NCBI GenBank assembly: GCA_900315425.1
Contig: OMZA01000017.1
Location: forward strand, 1 to 35,464
Source of the DNA: an uncultured Eubacteriales bacterium
GTDB lineage: Bacteria > Bacillota > Clostridia > Lachnospirales > Lachnospiraceae
DNA: 35,464 nt
Direction of reading: 5' to 3'
Shown piece after piece: positions 32,367 to 35,464 of the stretch. Numbering within the stretch: position 1 is the stretch's first letter; every line of letters starts with the position of its first letter. The position numbers were made by a program, and so were the translations under genes. The notes beneath the pieces were generated by a model. It worked only from the letters and a program-made list of their open reading frames with translations, was not told the origin of the DNA and did no database searches.

Positions 32367-33278
32367 ATGCTTGATGTATGTTTGCTTGGATGCAGCGGTA
32401 TGATGCCGTTACCTAGAAGGTGGCTTACGGCATTAATGACAAGATATAATGGAAGCAGTCTCTTGATTGACTGTGGAGAGGGAACCCAGATAGCTATAAA
32501 AAGCAAAGGGTGGAGTTTTAAACCCATAGACACCCTCTTGATAACGCATTTCCATGCGGATCATATCAGTGGACTTCCAGGATTGTTGCTGACAATGGGA
32601 AATGCGGAACGAAAGGAGCCACTTACAATAGTAGGTCCTAAGGGTATAGAAAAAGTAGTAAATGCCTTAAGAATAATAGCACCGGAACTTCCATTTTCTA
32701 TAAAGTTCATAGAGCTGACGAAACCGGTTCATGAATTGTCTATAAATGGCTATGAAATCACAGCATTTCATGTAAATCACAATGTTACTTGCTACGGATA
32801 CACACTAAGAATTCCGAGAAAAGGCAAGTTTGATGTGGAAAAAGCCAATGAACAAAATATACCAAAAGTATGTTGGAACCGCTTGCAAAAGGGCGAGACA
32901 GTTCTGTTAGATGGTATTACATACACGCCGGACATGGTTATGGGACCGGAGAGAAAAGGTATAAAGGTAACGTACTGTACAGATACAAGACCGATGGATA
33001 TTATAGCTGAACAGGCCGAAGGGGCAGATTTATTCGTATGTGAAGGAATGTACGGTGAGAAAGATAAGATTGGAAAAGCCAGGGAATATAAACACATGAC
33101 ATTTTATGAAGCTGCCAAACTTGCAAAAAAAGCCCAGCCAAAGCAGATGTGGCTTACACATTACAGTCCGTCTCTTATAAGACCTGAGGAATATATGAAA
33201 GATGTCAGGAAGATATTTCCACGTTCCTATCCGGGTAAAGATGGAAAAACTGTGGAGATTGGATTTCAGGAGGATTAA
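32367..33278 (+). CDS. rnz: Ribonuclease Z
   Basis: A 303-residue metallo-beta-lactamase-fold endonuclease that trims the 3' trailer of tRNA precursors lacking encoded CCA. The metal motif is THFHADHISGLPG (about 59-71); FHVNHNVTCYGYTLR, GPERKGIKVTYCTDTRP, EGMYGEKDK and LTHYSPSL follow in the RNase Z order, with the exosite region around 150-200. GGAG precedes ATG. It lies within the t6A operon, an uncommon but sensible tRNA-maturation grouping. A CCA-less tRNA-Ser gene is 2 kb downstream. Confidence 0.95.
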   Translation: MLDVCLLGCSGMMPLPRRWLTALMTRYNGSSLLIDCGEGTQIAIKSKGWSFKPIDTLLITHFHADHISGLPGLLLTMGNAERKEPLTIVGPKGIEKVVNALRIIAPELPFSIKFIELTKPVHELSINGYEITAFHVNHNVTCYGYTLRIPRKGKFDVEKANEQNIPKVCWNRLQKGETVLLDGITYTPDMVMGPERKGIKVTYCTDTRPMDIIAEQAEGADLFVCEGMYGEKDKIGKAREYKHMTFYEAAKLAKKAQPKQMWLTHYSPSLIRPEEYMKDVRKIFPRSYPGKDGKTVEIGFQED

Positions 33279-33281
33279 AAA

Positions 33282-34310
33282 TTGAATACAAAAGACGTAT
33301 GCATTCTTGGAATAGAAAGTTCCTGTGATGAGACAGCTGCTTCAGTGGTTAAAAACGGAAGAGAAGTGTTATCAAATGTTATTTCATCTCAGATAGCCAT
33401 TCACACTGAATACGGCGGAGTAGTTCCAGAGATTGCATCAAGAAAACATATAGAAAATATTAATTTTGTAATAAAGAAAGCCTTAAGTGATGCAGATAAA
33501 ACCTGGGATGATATAGATGCTATAGCAGTAACCTATGGACCAGGATTAGTTGGTGCACTTTTGGTAGGAGTATCTGAAGCCAAAGCGCTGGCTTTTGCTT
33601 TGGACAAACCTCTAATAGGAGTTCATCATATAGAAGGACATATTTCTGCAAATTTTGTAGAGAATAAAGAATTAGAACCACCATTTTTGTGCCTGGTAGT
33701 ATCAGGTGGACATACACATTTAGTTATTGTTAAAGATTACGGAAAATACGAATTAATAGGTAGAACCAGAGATGATGCAGCAGGTGAAGCCTTTGACAAG
33801 GTGGCAAGGTCAATAGGCCTTGGATACCCTGGAGGACCAAAGGTAGATAAGCTGGCAAAGGAAGGAAATCCGGAGGCTATAGAATTCCCAAGAGCCTCAG
33901 TTCGAGATTCGGAATATGATTTTAGTTTTAGTGGGCTAAAGTCTGCAGTTTTAAACTACTTAAATCAATGTGAAATGAAGAATATTGAGGTAAATAAAGC
34001 AGATGTGGCCGCATCCTTCCAGAAAGCAGTGGTAGATGTTTTAGTGGATCACTCCATGAAGGCTGTAGAGAACTATGGATTTGATAAAATAGCGATAGCT
34101 GGAGGTGTAGCATCAAACAGCGCTATCCGTGAAGCGTTTTCAAAAGAATGCGCAAAGAGAAATATTACATTTTACCATCCATCGCCAATATTCTGCACAG
34201 ATAATGCAGTAATGATAGCTTCAGCGGCATATTACGAGTATTTAAATGGCGTGACTCACGGATATGATTTAAACGCAGTTCCAAATCTAAGATTGGGAGA
34301 AAGAATATAA
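33282..34310 (+). CDS. tsaD: tRNA threonylcarbamoyladenosine synthase catalytic subunit TsaD
   Basis: A 342-residue ASKHA-fold enzyme that transfers threonylcarbamoyl to tRNA A37. The start is TTG 33282 with CAGGAGG 8 bases upstream, giving [16 protein letters not shown]. The metal-binding HxxxH is in [14 protein letters not shown] (His116, His120); [26 protein letters not shown] and [10 protein letters not shown] are all present. Three bases separate it from rnz and one from ispD. Gene order tsaE-tsaB-rimI-rnz-tsaD gives the whole TsaBDE complex in one transcript; tsaC is not here. Confidence 0.97.
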   Translation: MNTKDVCILGIESSCDETAASVVKNGREVLSNVISSQIAIHTEYGGVVPEIASRKHIENINFVIKKALSDADKTWDDIDAIAVTYGPGLVGALLVGVSEAKALAFALDKPLIGVHHIEGHISANFVENKELEPPFLCLVVSGGHTHLVIVKDYGKYELIGRTRDDAAGEAFDKVARSIGLGYPGGPKVDKLAKEGNPEAIEFPRASVRDSEYDFSFSGLKSAVLNYLNQCEMKNIEVNKADVAASFQKAVVDVLVDHSMKAVENYGFDKIAIAGGVASNSAIREAFSKECAKRNITFYHPSPIFCTDNAVMIASAAYYEYLNGVTHGYDLNAVPNLRLGERI

Positions 34311-34311
34311 T

Positions 34312-34989
34312 ATGATAAAAGCAATTGTACTCTCGGCAGGAAAAGGCACGAGAATGAACATGAACATAAGTAAGCAATACATTGAAGTACTGGGATTCCC
34401 AGTACTTTATTATACTTTAAAAGCATTTGAAGACGCTGATGTGGATGAGATAATAATAACCACAGGTAAAGACGATGTGGATTTTGTAAAAAATGATATT
34501 GTGAATAAATATAATATCTCAAAGATAACTCATGTGGTACCAGGTGGAAAAGAACGCTATGATTCTGTAATGGAAGGACTTAATTATGTCGAAGATGATG
34601 ATTATGTCCTTATTCATGATGGGGCAAGACCTCTTATTAAAAAGGATACAATAAATAATATAATCCGGGAAGTAAAGGAAAAATCTGCAGTCATAGCAGC
34701 TGTTCCTGTAAAAGACACAATAAAGATAGTTGAGAACGGAGTAGCTATATCTACTCCTGACAGAAGAAAACTTTATCAAATACAAACACCCCAGGCTTTT
34801 AGGGGAGAAATAATAAAAAACGCATATAAGGAAATGGTAAAAATAAAGGATACAACCATAACTGATGATTCAATGGTAGTGGAAAAGTATTCTGAATATA
34901 GAGTAAGTGTAGTGGAATCAGACTATACAAACATTAAAATAACCACAAAAGAGGATATTGATATTATGAAAACTTTCCTAAAAAAATAA
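34312..34989 (+). CDS. ispD: 2-C-methyl-D-erythritol 4-phosphate cytidylyltransferase
   Basis: A 225-residue nucleotidyltransferase of the non-mevalonate isoprenoid pathway, converting MEP + CTP to CDP-ME. CTP-binding AIVLSAGKGTRMN (4-16) with KQYIEVLG, then VPGGKERYDSVMEGL, VLIHDGARPLI, AVPVKDTIK, QIQTPQAFRGEII and TDDSMVVE are in family order. Length is normal. It begins one base after the tsaD stop and is probably at the end of that operon. IspD/TarI-type proteins share this fold, but no neighbouring teichoic-acid gene argues for TarI. Confidence 0.9.
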   Translation: MIKAIVLSAGKGTRMNMNISKQYIEVLGFPVLYYTLKAFEDADVDEIIITTGKDDVDFVKNDIVNKYNISKITHVVPGGKERYDSVMEGLNYVEDDDYVLIHDGARPLIKKDTINNIIREVKEKSAVIAAVPVKDTIKIVENGVAISTPDRRKLYQIQTPQAFRGEIIKNAYKEMVKIKDTTITDDSMVVEKYSEYRVSVVESDYTNIKITTKEDIDIMKTFLKK

Positions 34990-35031
34990 TCCACTTATGT
35001 GGATAAAATATGTGGAAAAATTTGTGGAAAA
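34989..35031. promoter_or_regulatory. Triple DnaA-box-like cluster upstream of the tRNA/rrn promoters
   Basis: TGTGGATAA (34998-35006) is a perfect DnaA box (reverse orientation), followed by TGTGGAAAA at 35011-35019 and again at 35023-35031, starts 13 and 12 bases apart. ATCCAC/GTGGAT (34989-35004) is an inverted repeat around the first box. Confidence 0.5.
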
Positions 35032-35047
35032 TATGCCGATATTTGCG

Positions 35048-35076
35048 TTGACATTACAGTTCTATAGTGATATACT
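35048..35076 (+). promoter_or_regulatory. Near-consensus promoter upstream of tRNA-Ser (P1)
   Basis: TTGACA (35048-35053), 17-base spacer, TATACT (35071-35076). Confidence 0.75.
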
Positions 35077-35141
35077 TTGTCTTGCGCTGAAAAAACAGCA
35101 TATAAAAAATTACGAACATTAAAAAAAAATAAAAAAACATC

Positions 35142-35170
35142 TTGACAAAGAGATTTGCTTGATGTAGACT
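35142..35170 (+). promoter_or_regulatory. Promoter of tRNA-Ser (P2)
   Basis: TTGACA (35142-35147), 17-base spacer, TAGACT (35165-35170). Preceded by an A-tract (35120-35137) resembling an UP element. Start near 35177, nine bases before the tRNA. Confidence 0.85.
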
Positions 35171-35185
35171 TACAAAGTCGCTCGT

Positions 35186-35271
35186 GGAGAGGTATCGAAG
35201 TGGTCATAACGAGGCGGTCTTGAAAACCGTTTGTCCGCAAGGGCGCGTGGGTTCGAATCCCACCCTCTCCG
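35186..35271 (+). tRNA. tRNA-Ser (anticodon TGA)
   Basis: Acceptor stem GGAGAGG (35186-35192) pairs with CCTCTCC (35264-35270), discriminator G 35271. Anticodon stem GCGGT/ACCGT with TGA at 35221-35223, a serine UCN anticodon; long variable arm typical of tRNA-Ser; T arm GTGGG-TTCGAAT-CCCAC. No CCA is encoded (next bases TTA), so 3' maturation needs RNase Z and CCA-adding enzyme. Confidence 0.97.
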
Positions 35272-35274
35272 TTA

Positions 35275-35288
35275 GATGCGAAAGCATC
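35275..35288 (+). other. Small GNRA hairpin downstream of the tRNA
   Basis: GATGC-GAAA-GCATC with no T-run after it, so probably not a terminator; may be a processing or spacer structure within a tRNA-rrn transcript. Confidence 0.4.
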
Positions 35289-35308
35289 AAAAATAAAAAA
35301 CTTTTCGC

Positions 35309-35464
35309 TTGACAACATTGTTGGAAAGTGATATAGTAATCGAGCTGTCGCAAAGATGACAGGTCAAAAATGAACATTGATAACTAAACAGTAATTAACT
35401 AACCATCCCTGAAAATTCTAAATAAATTTTCAGCGAACATCGTTTTTGAAAACGATTTCCAAAA
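35309..35464 (+). promoter_or_regulatory. Strong promoter and leader, probably of an rRNA operon (P3)
   Basis: TTGACA (35309-35314), 17-base spacer, TATAGT (35332-35337). Downstream: CTGTC/GACAG hairpin (35345-35362), a box A/antitermination-like stretch TGAACATTGATAACTAAACA (35371-35390), and two inverted repeats, CTGAAAATT/AATTTTCAG (35409-35433) and ATCGTTTT/AAAACGAT (35439-35456). The region is gene-free to the window end. This matches the pre-16S leader of Clostridia; the rRNA itself is outside the window, so the assignment is inferred. Confidence 0.6.

Noticed and set aside
34995-35318. Open frame of 107 codons on the minus strand containing GEGGIRTHAPLRTNGFQDRLVMTTSIPLHE
   Set aside because: It is the antisense of the tRNA-Ser gene; this peptide is a well-known spurious database protein.
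1-35464. Insertion sequences, prophage genes or CRISPR arrays
   Set aside because: No transposase, integrase, phage or Cas motifs and no regularly spaced repeats were seen.

Overview
The window reads as chromosomal DNA from a low-GC Firmicute of the class Clostridia, most likely a Lachnospiraceae gut or rumen bacterium. This rests on AT-rich intergenic regions, strong GGAGG-type ribosome binding sites, sigma-A promoters with extended -10 (TGnTATAAT), and gene content that includes ATP-dependent PEP carboxykinase, a ThrR-like ACT regulator beside hom, long-form HPF, and an SH3-NlpC/P60 wall hydrolase. The genus cannot be fixed from sequence alone. I saw no insertion sequence, prophage, integron or CRISPR array. 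Nearly all sequence is housekeeping or conserved accessory coding.

Layout. 1-2823: a possibly structured leader, an Ldh2-family dehydrogenase and a methyltransferase (+), converging on a DgkB/YegS-type lipid kinase (-). 2824-4343: divergent promoters, a candidate small RNA with a CU-rich segment and strong terminator, then a possibly structured leader and a CPA2 cation/proton antiporter. 4566-6179: pckA as a single unit. 6275-13836: a tightly packed five-gene run (GH13 amylase-like enzyme, large MacB/FtsX-type ABC fusion, second CPA2 antiporter, MBL-fold lipoprotein, methyltransferase). 13903-17711: tyrS followed by the most unusual gene, a TetM-like translation GTPase fused to a C-terminal YacP/Rae1-like NYN endoribonuclease domain. 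Converging on it is a short-chain dehydrogenase that looks like the EF-P 5-aminopentanone reductase YmfI.

18710-25018: secreted SH3-NlpC/P60 hydrolase, a 543-bp AT-rich gap with two perfect DnaA boxes and iteron-like repeats, hpf, secA, and prfB with its programmed +1 frameshift. 25197-26884: ThrR-like regulator and hom. 26933-29092 (-): tex. 29317-30096: two small Cys-containing membrane-protein paralogues. 30218-34989: a YcxB-like protein followed by tsaE-tsaB-rimI-rnz-tsaD-ispD. 34990-35464: a triplet of DnaA-box-like sites, three near-consensus promoters, a tRNA-Ser(UGA) without encoded CCA, and what looks like the leader of a ribosomal RNA operon starting just beyond the window.

Together the window is dominated by translation and tRNA maturation: TyrRS, the ribosome-associated GTPase-RNase fusion, EF-P modification, HPF, RF2, Tex, t6A synthesis (TsaB/D/E), RimI, RNase Z, tRNA-Ser and the inferred rrn leader. 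The GTPase-NYN fusion is the best candidate for an undescribed system: a factor that would enter the ribosomal A site carrying a nuclease whose free-standing relative cuts mRNA in that site.
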